From assembly GCA_947502635.1 (NCBI GenBank), contig CANNAN010000012.1, positions 1 through 64,000 on the forward strand: a stretch of DNA of 64,000 nucleotides, written 5' to 3'. The DNA is from an uncultured Flavobacteriaceae bacterium. GTDB taxonomy: Bacteria; Bacteroidota; Bacteroidia; Flavobacteriales; Flavobacteriaceae. Within the stretch, counting starts at the first letter, position 1, and the number at the start of each line of letters is the position of its first letter. Below are positions 44,578-54,199 of the stretch, piece after piece. The position numbers and the translations under genes are program-made. The notes under the pieces are model-generated. The model did not search any database and was not told the origin of the DNA. It saw nothing but the letters and a program-made list of their open reading frames with translations.

Positions 44578-45642
44578 TTAGAATGAACTCATAAGTCCTC
44601 CTTTCAGGGAAAAAAGCTCATTTTTTAAACCCGTATTTTGAAGAATTTGAACAGCCGATTTGCTACGCATTCCAGATTTACAATAGACCAAAAGGTTTTT
44701 TGATTGTGGTACTTCTTCTAATCGAAGGCTCAATTCGTTTAAAGGAATATGTAATCCTCCAATATTAAATTCATGATGTTCTGCTTGTGTTCTAACATCA
44801 AGTAGGTTGAAGTTTGCTTGTTGGTTTTTATAATCGAGAAAGACTAATTCCTTAACAGGAATACTATATTCACAGGAAAAGCCATCATTGTTGTCTAATG
44901 AATTTATAGAAATAGATGTGTTTTTTTCAAAAGATAAAAGTGTTTGCTTTAAACTTAAAGCATTAAATGCTAATAATTTTCCAGAAAGCACGTCTCCAAT
45001 ACCACAGATTATTTTGAGTGCTTCGTTAGCTTGTAAAGTTCCTATAATTCCAGGTAAAACACCTAAAACACCAATTTCTGAGCAATTTGGTACTTGGTTT
45101 GATTTAGGAGAATTAGGAAACAAACATCTATAGGTAGGCCCCTTTTTGTAATTAAAAACAGAGACCTGTCCTTCAAATTTGAAAATAGATCCAAATACTA
45201 AAGGTTTATTCGTAATAACACAGGCATCATTTACCAAATAACGGGTTGGAAAATTATCACTTCCATCAATAACAATATCGAATTTTGAAAATAATTCAAG
45301 TGCATTTTCTTTGCTTAGTAGTTCTGTATAGACTTTAAAATCTAAAAAAGGGTTTAATAAAGAAAGTCTATTCGCAGCGACGATTGCTTTATAATTCCCT
45401 ATGTCGTTATGGGTATATAAAATTTGACGTTGCAAGTTACTCTGGTCTATTTTGTCATGATCAATAATCCCAATGGTTCCAACACCAGCTGCTGCGATAT
45501 ACTGTAATACAGGGCACCCCAAACCACCAGCTCCTACGACTAGAACTTTTGCTTTTTTGAGTTTAAGTTGACCTATGCCACCAATATCTTCCAGAATGAG
45601 ATGTCTGCTGTATTGTTTTTGTTCTTGAGAAGATAAAGTCAT
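44578..45642 (-). CDS. thiF: ThiF/MoeB-type sulfur-carrier adenylyltransferase with rhodanese domain
   Basis: A 354-residue E1-like enzyme fused to a rhodanese domain. The nucleotide-binding loop GAGGLG is at 37-42. The crossover segment NCSEIGVLGVLPG carries the candidate thiol Cys, and the C-terminal rhodanese has the persulfide Cys C321 in VYCKSGMRS. It would adenylate the ThiS C-terminal Gly-Gly and deliver sulfur for the thiazole ring. MoeB-type zinc CxxC pairs are reduced to single cysteines (TYRC and SCEYS), so structural zinc is probably absent. It is the last gene of the thiamine operon, 19 bp after thiH. A moonlighting role with molybdopterin MoaD is possible. Confidence 0.88.
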   Translation of the reverse strand: MTLSSQEQKQYSRHLILEDIGGIGQLKLKKAKVLVVGAGGLGCPVLQYIAAAGVGTIGIIDHDKIDQSNLQRQILYTHNDIGNYKAIVAANRLSLLNPFLDFKVYTELLSKENALELFSKFDIVIDGSDNFPTRYLVNDACVITNKPLVFGSIFKFEGQVSVFNYKKGPTYRCLFPNSPKSNQVPNCSEIGVLGVLPGIIGTLQANEALKIICGIGDVLSGKLLAFNALSLKQTLLSFEKNTSISINSLDNNDGFSCEYSIPVKELVFLDYKNQQANFNLLDVRTQAEHHEFNIGGLHIPLNELSLRLEEVPQSKNLLVYCKSGMRSKSAVQILQNTGLKNELFSLKGGLMSSF

Positions 45643-45661
45643 GTTACTATTCTTTTAGAAG

Positions 45662-46780
45662 TTAATCAACAGCAACATAAGATTTTGACCAATCCTTCCA
45701 AACCACTTCATAACCTTGAGATTGAATCATCTGCTTAATTTCGTTGGTAGTGCGTTCGTCCGAAATTTCAAATTGTTCAAGAGATTCAGGCTCGACGCTA
45801 TAACCTCCTGGGTTGGTTTTAGACTCTGCACTGATTGAAGTGATACCTAAATGAATACAGTGGTTTCTAAAAGTTTCATTTTCACGGGTAGATAATGATA
45901 ATTCAACATCTTCATCTAATAGTCTATATGCACAAATTAACTGTACCAAATCGGTATCAGTCATTTCTACCTTAGGGTCTAATCCGCCTTGATGCGGTCT
46001 AAGCCTTGGGAAGGAGATAGAATATTTTGTCTTCCAATATGTTTTTTGCAAATATTTTAAATGCAAAGCGGTATAAAAGCTATCCACACGCCAATCTTCC
46101 AGACCAAAAAGGGCACCCAGACCAATTTTGTGAATACCAGCTTTGCCCAATCGATCGGGGGTATCTAATCGGTAATCAAAATTTGATTTTTTACCTTTCG
46201 GATGGTGAACTTTGTAAGTGGCTTTATGATAGGTTTCCTGATACACTAAAACAGCATACAGTCCTGAGCTAATTAAGGTTTCGTATGCGTCTTGATCTAA
46301 AGGTTGTACTTCAATACTGATATTTGAAAATTGCGACCGAATCAGGTTTATAGCATGTTTTATATAGGGTACGCCAACCGTTTTGTTTGCTTCTCCTGTT
46401 ACCAGAAGAATATGATCGTATCCTAATTTTTTAATATGAGCAACTTCCTTTAATATTTCGGTATCACTCAAGGTTTTTCTTCTTATACCATTATCCATAC
46501 TAAACCCACAGTACGTACAAATATTTTGACATTCATTGGATAAATACATAGGGATATACATTTGAATAGTATTCCCAAAACGTTTTTTTGTAATGGCATT
46601 ACTTCGTTGTGCCATTTGCTCTATATAGGGCTTGGCAGCTGGAGAAATTAGTGTTTTGAAATCTTCTAACTCAATTTTGTCTTTGAGGAGTACTTTTTCA
46701 ACTTCCAGACTGGTCACTTCATAAATCTCTTTTTCTAAAGAATCCCAATCGTATTTTTCAAATGTATTTTTAAAAGACAT
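45662..46780 (-). CDS. thiH: 2-iminoacetate synthase ThiH (radical SAM)
   Basis: A 372-residue radical SAM tyrosine lyase. The 4Fe-4S cluster motif C84-x3-C88-x2-C91 appears in CQNICTYCGFSM. It cleaves tyrosine to dehydroglycine (2-iminoacetate) and p-cresol, supplying the C-N unit for the thiazole ring made by ThiG. ThiH, rather than glycine oxidase ThiO, is the variant that does not need oxygen. It lies between thiG (8 bp upstream) and thiF in the operon and is full length. Confidence 0.96.
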   Translation of the reverse strand: MSFKNTFEKYDWDSLEKEIYEVTSLEVEKVLLKDKIELEDFKTLISPAAKPYIEQMAQRSNAITKKRFGNTIQMYIPMYLSNECQNICTYCGFSMDNGIRRKTLSDTEILKEVAHIKKLGYDHILLVTGEANKTVGVPYIKHAINLIRSQFSNISIEVQPLDQDAYETLISSGLYAVLVYQETYHKATYKVHHPKGKKSNFDYRLDTPDRLGKAGIHKIGLGALFGLEDWRVDSFYTALHLKYLQKTYWKTKYSISFPRLRPHQGGLDPKVEMTDTDLVQLICAYRLLDEDVELSLSTRENETFRNHCIHLGITSISAESKTNPGGYSVEPESLEQFEISDERTTNEIKQMIQSQGYEVVWKDWSKSYVAVD

Positions 46781-46788
46781 GGTTTGTG

Positions 46789-47571
46789 CTAATTTAAGTC
46801 GTTTAGAAAAGAAGTGAGTGGACTACTTGCCTCCGCTTGGTTTTTAATTGGAGCTAGTTTCGCATTATATGCCATGCGTCCTGCTTCAACAGCCATTTTA
46901 AAAGCAATACCCATATCAATAGGGTTTTGAGATACTGCAATAGCAGTATTAACTAAAACAGCATCAGCTCCTAATTCCATAGCAAAAGCTGCATGAGACG
47001 GTGCTCCAATACCAGCATCAACAATTACAGGAACATTGCTTTGTTCAATAATGATTTCTAAGAACTCGAGCGTTTTTATTCCTTTATTACTTCCAATAGG
47101 AGCGCCTAAAGGCATAACGCATTGTGTTCCCACATCTTCTAGACGTTTACACAAAACGGGGTCGGCATGAATATAAGGCATCACTACAAAACCAAGTTTT
47201 ACCAATGTCTCAGCTGCTTTTAAAGTTTCAATAGGATCGGGGAGTAGGTATCTGGGATCTGGATGTATTTCTAGTTTCACCCAATTGGTTTGAAGTGCTT
47301 CTCTAGCTAATTCGGCAGCAAATATAGCTTCTTTCGCAGTTCTAACACCTGATGTGTTTGGGAGTAAATTAATTTGATTTCCCTTTAAATGAAGGAGCAT
47401 ATCGTCCGATTCATTTTCTAAATCAACACGTTTCAATGCGACTGTAACCAACTCACTTTCTGAAGCTATGATGGCTTCACGCATTTTATCAGCACTACTA
47501 AATTTACCTGTTCCTGTAAATAACCTTGACTTAAAAGTTTTGTCAGCTATTTTAAGTATATCTGTTGTCAT
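46789..47571 (-). CDS. thiG: Thiazole synthase ThiG
   Basis: A 260-residue TIM-barrel enzyme that condenses deoxyxylulose phosphate, iminoacetate and ThiS-thiocarboxylate into the thiazole phosphate. The Schiff-base lysine is K99 in [10 protein letters not shown]; the phosphate-binding [26 protein letters not shown] region is intact (about 180-210). It starts 1 bp after the thiE stop. It works in a complex with ThiH and ThiS, both in the same operon. Confidence 0.97.
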   Translation of the reverse strand: MTTDILKIADKTFKSRLFTGTGKFSSADKMREAIIASESELVTVALKRVDLENESDDMLLHLKGNQINLLPNTSGVRTAKEAIFAAELAREALQTNWVKLEIHPDPRYLLPDPIETLKAAETLVKLGFVVMPYIHADPVLCKRLEDVGTQCVMPLGAPIGSNKGIKTLEFLEIIIEQSNVPVIVDAGIGAPSHAAFAMELGADAVLVNTAIAVSQNPIDMGIAFKMAVEAGRMAYNAKLAPIKNQAEASSPLTSFLNDLN

Positions 47572-47572
47572 T

Positions 47573-48223
47573 TTATATTTTTTGATTTGGATTCCAAACC
47601 TGTTCCAGTGAAGAAGGGCTGTTTAAAAGTTTATTGAATCGACTAATATTATTAAAATCTTTGGTAATCTCTCCTGAAGCTGCAATACCATAAACACCAG
47701 TTTTTAAAATTTCAGGAACATCATCTAAAGTAATGCCCCCAATAGCAATAATCGGGAGGTCTGTTTGCAATGCTTCGAGAATGGCTGAGTAACCATTTAT
47801 ACCTAAAATCGGACTTAAATTGTTTTTGGTTGTGGTAAAACGAAAAGGTCCCAAACCTATATAATCTACCTTTTTTTTAATTAATACTTCACAGTCTTCA
47901 AGCGTGTTGGCAGTTCCTCCAATAATTTGCCAAGTTTCTAGATGTTTTCTTGCTATTGTTGGGCATGTATCATTTTTTCCTAAATGCACACCGTCTGCTT
48001 TTATTTTTTTTGCAATTTTATAGTAATCATTAATAATTAAACGTGTTTGAAAACGCCCAGTGATTTCTCTGGCTTCCTCAGCAATTTTTAAAATCTTTTT
48101 TTCAGAGACGTTCTTTAAACGTAGTTGCACCAATTCTGCTCCAGAAGTACATGCTTTTTGAATGTTTTCAAGATGTTCCTTGCCAGTATTCCCTTGTGAT
48201 ATATAATGTAGTTTAGAAATCAT
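47573..48223 (-). CDS. thiE: Thiamine phosphate synthase ThiE
   Basis: A 216-residue TIM-barrel enzyme that joins HMP pyrophosphate and thiazole phosphate to give thiamine phosphate. Family motifs: [11 protein letters not shown] (pyrimidine site), [23 protein letters not shown] and the [11 protein letters not shown] phosphate-binding stretch, then [11 protein letters not shown]. Compared with the 196-residue paralogue upstream in the operon, this copy keeps the canonical motifs and is the likely true synthase. Confidence 0.93.
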   Translation of the reverse strand: MISKLHYISQGNTGKEHLENIQKACTSGAELVQLRLKNVSEKKILKIAEEAREITGRFQTRLIINDYYKIAKKIKADGVHLGKNDTCPTIARKHLETWQIIGGTANTLEDCEVLIKKKVDYIGLGPFRFTTTKNNLSPILGINGYSAILEALQTDLPIIAIGGITLDDVPEILKTGVYGIAASGEITKDFNNISRFNKLLNSPSSLEQVWNPNQKI

Positions 48224-48233
48224 ATTTCTGTTA

Positions 48234-49019
48234 TTAACTATTTATGTTTGTACCTTGATTTTGTTGAAATGTGTTGTGTTTTCCTAATAAACTATCATCA
48301 GAATTTAAAAACCGTTCAGTATACTGTTTTGCATTTTTAGCAGCGTCTTCTAATTCTATTTCCAAAGCGAAATTACTTGCTAGGGAAGCAGATAACACAC
48401 AACCACTTCCGTGCTTTTCATAAACCTTATTGGTATTTGGAGGTATGTTTACCATCACAATTCTGCTGTGATATAAAGCATCCCAACCTATTTTATCGGT
48501 TCTATGTCCGCCTTTTAAATAGATATTGGTAAATTTAGAAATATGCGCAATGGTATTTTCAATATTTAGTTGAGGATACAGGCTTTGAATTTCATCATAA
48601 TTAGGAGTGATAATAAAACACTGTTTCCATATGTTATCCAGTAGACTTTGGTTTTCGGTTTCGTGAAAATCAAAACCAGCACTTGCTTTAAAGATAGGGT
48701 CTAAAACTATTTTAATATTAGTATTTAGCAGGTGTAATTTGTTTAAAATACGATCTAATACTTCCCAGGATTCTATAATTCCAATTTTTACAATTTGGAT
48801 ATCAAAACGTTGAAAAAGAGTTTCAATTTGAGCAATAATCACATCAACTTCTGTCCAAACACATTGCTTAAAATCAATATCATTTTGAACAGTAATGGCA
48901 GTACAGACAGATAAACCATACAGATCATGTGCTTCAAACGTTTTGATGTCTGATGTTAATCCTGCACCTCCCGAAGGATCATGACCAGCTATGGTTAATA
49001 TGTATTTGTGGTCGTTCAT
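48234..49019 (-). CDS. thiD: HMP/HMP-P kinase ThiD
   Basis: A 261-residue ribokinase-fold kinase that phosphorylates hydroxymethylpyrimidine (phosphate) to HMP-PP. Motifs: TIAGHDPSGGAGLTSDIKTFE at the N-terminus, PNYDEIQSLYP, and the catalytic KHGSGCVLSASLASN with the anion-hole GSGC. It lies directly after the TenI-like gene (stop and start abut) and 10 bp before thiE. Confidence 0.95.
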   Translation of the reverse strand: MNDHKYILTIAGHDPSGGAGLTSDIKTFEAHDLYGLSVCTAITVQNDIDFKQCVWTEVDVIIAQIETLFQRFDIQIVKIGIIESWEVLDRILNKLHLLNTNIKIVLDPIFKASAGFDFHETENQSLLDNIWKQCFIITPNYDEIQSLYPQLNIENTIAHISKFTNIYLKGGHRTDKIGWDALYHSRIVMVNIPPNTNKVYEKHGSGCVLSASLASNFALEIELEDAAKNAKQYTERFLNSDDSLLGKHNTFQQNQGTNINS

Positions 49020-49610
49020 TTATAGCTCAAAGTAATTTTTTATCTTTTTAAAAACGTCTACAGGATTATTACTATTCCAAATGCCACCTAAAACACCAAC
49101 ACCTATAAAACCGAGTTTAGTAAATTCAGAGAGATTATCTGTTGTAACGCCTCCCATTCCAATAATTCGTTTATCAATATGATTCACATTAAACCCGCGT
49201 CCTTCATAGCCTTGTTTCGAAATTGATGAAAAGACAGGACTTAATAAATGATAATCAAACTCAAAGTGACAGTTATTTATATCATCAGGCTCATGAAATG
49301 AACTACTAATGGTTTTTCCAAACATACTTAATTCTTTGAAATAGTGTCCTGGATTATCTATATGGTCTCTCCTTTTTTGTTCCTGAAAATGAATGCCTTT
49401 TAAGTTATAGACATTAATTAACTCATGAAAATAGTGTACCACAATTCGATTGTGATATTTAAGATCAATCTGATTTAAATAATCACAATGTTCCTGATAA
49501 TTTTTCTTAGGTTTTCTTAAGTGATAGTATTCTAAACCAGCTTCAAAAAGCTGATTTAGAATTAAAATTTCATTATGAAGATCTTCTTCAGGAGCAATTA
49601 ATACGATCAT
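49020..49610 (-). CDS. TenI/ThiE-like protein (second ThiE paralogue)
   Basis: A 196-residue ThiE-fold protein. Retained features are EAGLEYYHLRKP, the GIHFQEQKRRDH strand, and GMGGVTTDNLSEFTKLGFIGVGVLGGIW. The pyrophosphate-handling GLGPF motif of true ThiE is replaced by YHLLSPVFSS. It therefore more likely resembles TenI, the thiazole tautomerase, or is a specialised ThiE. It sits between thiC and thiD in the operon, so a thiamine role is safe; the exact reaction is not. Confidence 0.8.
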   Translation of the reverse strand: MIVLIAPEEDLHNEILILNQLFEAGLEYYHLRKPKKNYQEHCDYLNQIDLKYHNRIVVHYFHELINVYNLKGIHFQEQKRRDHIDNPGHYFKELSMFGKTISSSFHEPDDINNCHFEFDYHLLSPVFSSISKQGYEGRGFNVNHIDKRIIGMGGVTTDNLSEFTKLGFIGVGVLGGIWNSNNPVDVFKKIKNYFEL

Positions 49611-49613
49611 AGT

Positions 49614-51503
<1,890 letters not shown>

Positions 51504-51707
51504 TTAACCACCCTGAGTTGCTTGAATAATTAAAACCTGATCATTTAAATTGAAGTTATGGGAGTCCCATTGCTCTTTTGCTATAATTTTATTATTAATA
51601 GCAAAAGCGATGCCTTCTGAGGGTGACTTGATTTTAGTAAGTAGTTTAGAAATTGTTATTGTGTCTTCAACTTCTAATTCGGTCTCATTTACCGATATTT
51701 TAATCAT
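51504..51707 (-). CDS. thiS: Sulfur carrier protein ThiS
   Basis: A 67-residue ubiquitin-like protein ending in the required Gly-Gly (66-67, IQATQGG). ThiF adenylates the terminus and it is converted to a thiocarboxylate, the sulfur donor to ThiG. It is the first gene of the thiamine operon and lies about 130 bp after the TPP riboswitch. Confidence 0.95.
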   Translation of the reverse strand: MIKISVNETELEVEDTITISKLLTKIKSPSEGIAFAINNKIIAKEQWDSHNFNLNDQVLIIQATQGG

Positions 51708-51837
51708 AAATAATACATTTTAATGATTTTTATAACTAAAAGGGTTGAGACAGAATACTTTGAAATGAAAATACAGCCATTATAAAATAATGAGTACTTA
51801 AATAAGAAGCATGTAATGCATAAGATGCATTTTTAAC

Positions 51838-51912
51838 TTTTTCCTTCGTTGGTACTAACCATATCAGGTTCAAAGGGACTCTCTCAGTTCCAAATAGGAA
51901 CACCCCTAAAGT
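51838..51912 (-). ncRNA. TPP (THI-box) riboswitch
   Basis: On the minus strand the conserved TPP aptamer elements occur in order: TAGGGGTG at the P1/P2 side, CTGAGAGAG (the CUGAGA pyrimidine-sensor motif), then CCTGATATGGTTAGTACC and AACGAAGGAA (the ACCUGAU...GUAACGAAGGGA pyrophosphate-helix elements). It lies about 130 nt upstream of thiS and reads into it. Binding of thiamine pyrophosphate should lower expression of the eight-gene operon. Confidence 0.95.
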
Positions 51913-52627
51913 TTTATAATACAAACTTATTTAAAAATATGGATTTTGACTACCTTTTTTTAATAAACATTAATTAATAAGTTGAAGTTTTAGACTAAAA
52001 GGGTGTTTATTGTTTTATTGTTAGATATTTTAAAAGGAAATGTCATACTGTTTAGTTTTAATCTAGGTGGTTTATTTCGTTCTTTTAAAAATACTGCGAT
52101 ATTTGTTTTTAAATAGCTAGTTATAAGTGAATTATGTTTTGTTCTTTTTATGTGCTTTCTTCTTCATAACATGTCTTTTGCTCAGGTATGTGTAAAATGT
52201 CAACCTGAATGTGAAGCATTCTGTAGAACATTTTTCTGAATTTGATAGGGCGAAATTTATAATAATCTATGTTAATCAAGGATCAAAGGAGAGAGCTAAA
52301 CTCTTGATAATCTTATTCATAAAGAAACTAACAATTTCTAGGTAACATTATGCTGAAATTGTGTAAAGTTTTTGTCTAGTCTATTTTGAGTACAAGGCAT
52401 GCAAATTGATCTATATTTAGCTAGTATAAGCCAATGATTGATTAGCGTTTGGGGATATCGCTTGGTTTATCACTATGAAATCAAATAAGGTTTGGTTTGG
52501 CTAATAGTTTTGATGCTATTTAGTGAAATGTAAATAAAACATTATGACTCTCTAGATGTGGTTCCTAAATAGGGATAGTTAAAGCCCAAAAAATTATCTA
52601 AAAAGTATAATTATAACTTAAAAAACC
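51913..52627. other. Non-coding region between riboswitch and MFS gene
   Basis: About 715 bp with no gene I can support. It includes the promoter of the thiamine operon on one side and that of the MFS-GH50 operon on the other. A 29-codon reading frame at 52149-52238 begins like a signal peptide but is too short to call. Confidence 0.5.
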
Positions 52628-54199
52628 ATGTCTGAAAAACAGATATATACGATTAGAATTGTTGCTATAGTTGCATTAGGTGGTTTTTTGTTAGGATTTG
52701 ATGCTTCTGTAATTTCTGGAGTGGTAAAATTTATAGAGCCTGAATTTAATCTTACAAAAATGCAATTAGGTTGGACGGTAAGTTCTATTACACTTACTGC
52801 TGCTTTAGGGATGATTTTCGCTGGACCTATGAGCGATAAATATGGTAGATGTAAATTATTAAAACATGCAGCGATCTTATTTACAATTTCTGCGGTTGGC
52901 TCGGCATTAGCCACCACATTTTATTGGTTAATTATTTTTAGAATGATTGGTGGATTAGCTGTTGGTACGACCTTAATTGTTGCTCCTATATATATTGCAG
53001 AGGTAGCACCTCCCGATAAGCGTGGTCGGTTAGTATCGTTTAATCAATTAAATATTGTTATAGGTATATCCCTAGCTTTTTTTACAAACTATTTAATTCT
53101 TCAATGGGGAGATTCTAATGCTTATTGGACGCGGTTGTTAGGTTTTGAAAAATGGAATTGGAGATGGATGTTAGGTATTGAGGTTATACCTGCTATCTTA
53201 TATTATTTAGGCTTGCATATTGTGCCTAGAAGTCCCCGATGGTTAATGACTAAAAAGAAAAAAGAAGAGGCTTTAAATGTTATGAGGAAAGTCGCAACTG
53301 AAGAAGATGCTCAAAGCCAGATTAGTGAAGTTGAGAGGAGTATTTTAGAAAGTAAAAGCAAAAAAAAATTAAGACTAGGATACTTGTTTAAAAAAACAAT
53401 GAGAAAAGTGATTGTTATTGGATTAGTGGTAGGTGTTTTTCAGCAAATAGTTGGAATAAATGCTGTTTTATACTATGCACCAATGATTTTTGAACAAACA
53501 GGTATTGGTACAGATGCCGCATTTGTTCAGGCAATATTAGTGGGCGTTACAAATATAGTTTTTACAGTAGTTGCTATATTAACTATAGATAAATTTGGGA
53601 GAAAACCATTATTAATTATGGGTATGGCAGGTATCGCTTTATGCCTATTTATACTTACCTATGGGTTTAGTTCTGCCACATATTCATTAGATGCCGATGC
53701 CATAGTAAATCTTCCTGAGGGTATCGATAAAGAACAGATTTTTGTGTTAAAAGATCAGGTTTTTAATGACGATTTGGCCTTTAAATCTGCTTTAGTAAAC
53801 ACGCTAGGAAAAAAAACAGCAAAGGCTAATGAAGCGGTAATTGTAATTGCAGGAGCAAAAATGAACACCCTTTTTGTTTTAATTGGAATATTAGGATTTG
53901 TAGGGGCTTTTGCAGTATCAATCGGACCTGTTATGTGGGTATTATTTTCAGAATTATTTCCAAACAAGATACGTGGTGTTGCTATATCGTTTGTTGGTCT
54001 CATAAATTTGGCAGTGGCTTTCTTAGTCCAATTGCTTTTTCCATGGGAACTTTCAAAATTAGGTAATTCAAACACGTTCTTAATCTATGGAGTTTTTGCA
54101 GTGATTGGATTAATATTTATATGGTTTAAAGTCCCTGAAACTAAAGGGAAATCTTTAGAAGAGTTAGAAAAATTATTAATAAATAAGAGGAGTACATGA
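52628..54199 (+). CDS. MFS sugar porter (sugar/H+ symporter family)
   Basis: A 523-residue, 12-span transporter of the sugar porter family. Signatures: GFLLGFDASVISGV (TM1), SDKYGR, RMIGGLAVG, VAPIYIAEVAPPDKRGRL, PRSPRWL, VGINAVLYYAP and PETKGKSLEELE at the end. It is longer than typical members (about 460-490) because of a roughly 60-residue hydrophilic insert between the ninth and tenth spans (about 352-412). The stop overlaps the start of the GH50 gene, so the two are translationally coupled. It probably carries a mono- or disaccharide released by the agarase-type enzymes across the inner membrane (inference). Confidence 0.93.
   Translation: MSEKQIYTIRIVAIVALGGFLLGFDASVISGVVKFIEPEFNLTKMQLGWTVSSITLTAALGMIFAGPMSDKYGRCKLLKHAAILFTISAVGSALATTFYWLIIFRMIGGLAVGTTLIVAPIYIAEVAPPDKRGRLVSFNQLNIVIGISLAFFTNYLILQWGDSNAYWTRLLGFEKWNWRWMLGIEVIPAILYYLGLHIVPRSPRWLMTKKKKEEALNVMRKVATEEDAQSQISEVERSILESKSKKKLRLGYLFKKTMRKVIVIGLVVGVFQQIVGINAVLYYAPMIFEQTGIGTDAAFVQAILVGVTNIVFTVVAILTIDKFGRKPLLIMGMAGIALCLFILTYGFSSATYSLDADAIVNLPEGIDKEQIFVLKDQVFNDDLAFKSALVNTLGKKTAKANEAVIVIAGAKMNTLFVLIGILGFVGAFAVSIGPVMWVLFSELFPNKIRGVAISFVGLINLAVAFLVQLLFPWELSKLGNSNTFLIYGVFAVIGLIFIWFKVPETKGKSLEELEKLLINKRST

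Noticed and set aside
51736-51924. A 62-codon open frame on the minus strand upstream of thiS
   Set aside because: It overlaps the TPP riboswitch, which explains the sequence conservation far better.
52149-52238. A 29-codon frame that begins like a signal peptide (HNMSFAQ) and holds five cysteines
   Set aside because: Too short, no ribosome-site support and no recognised family; it could be a pseudogene scrap or chance.
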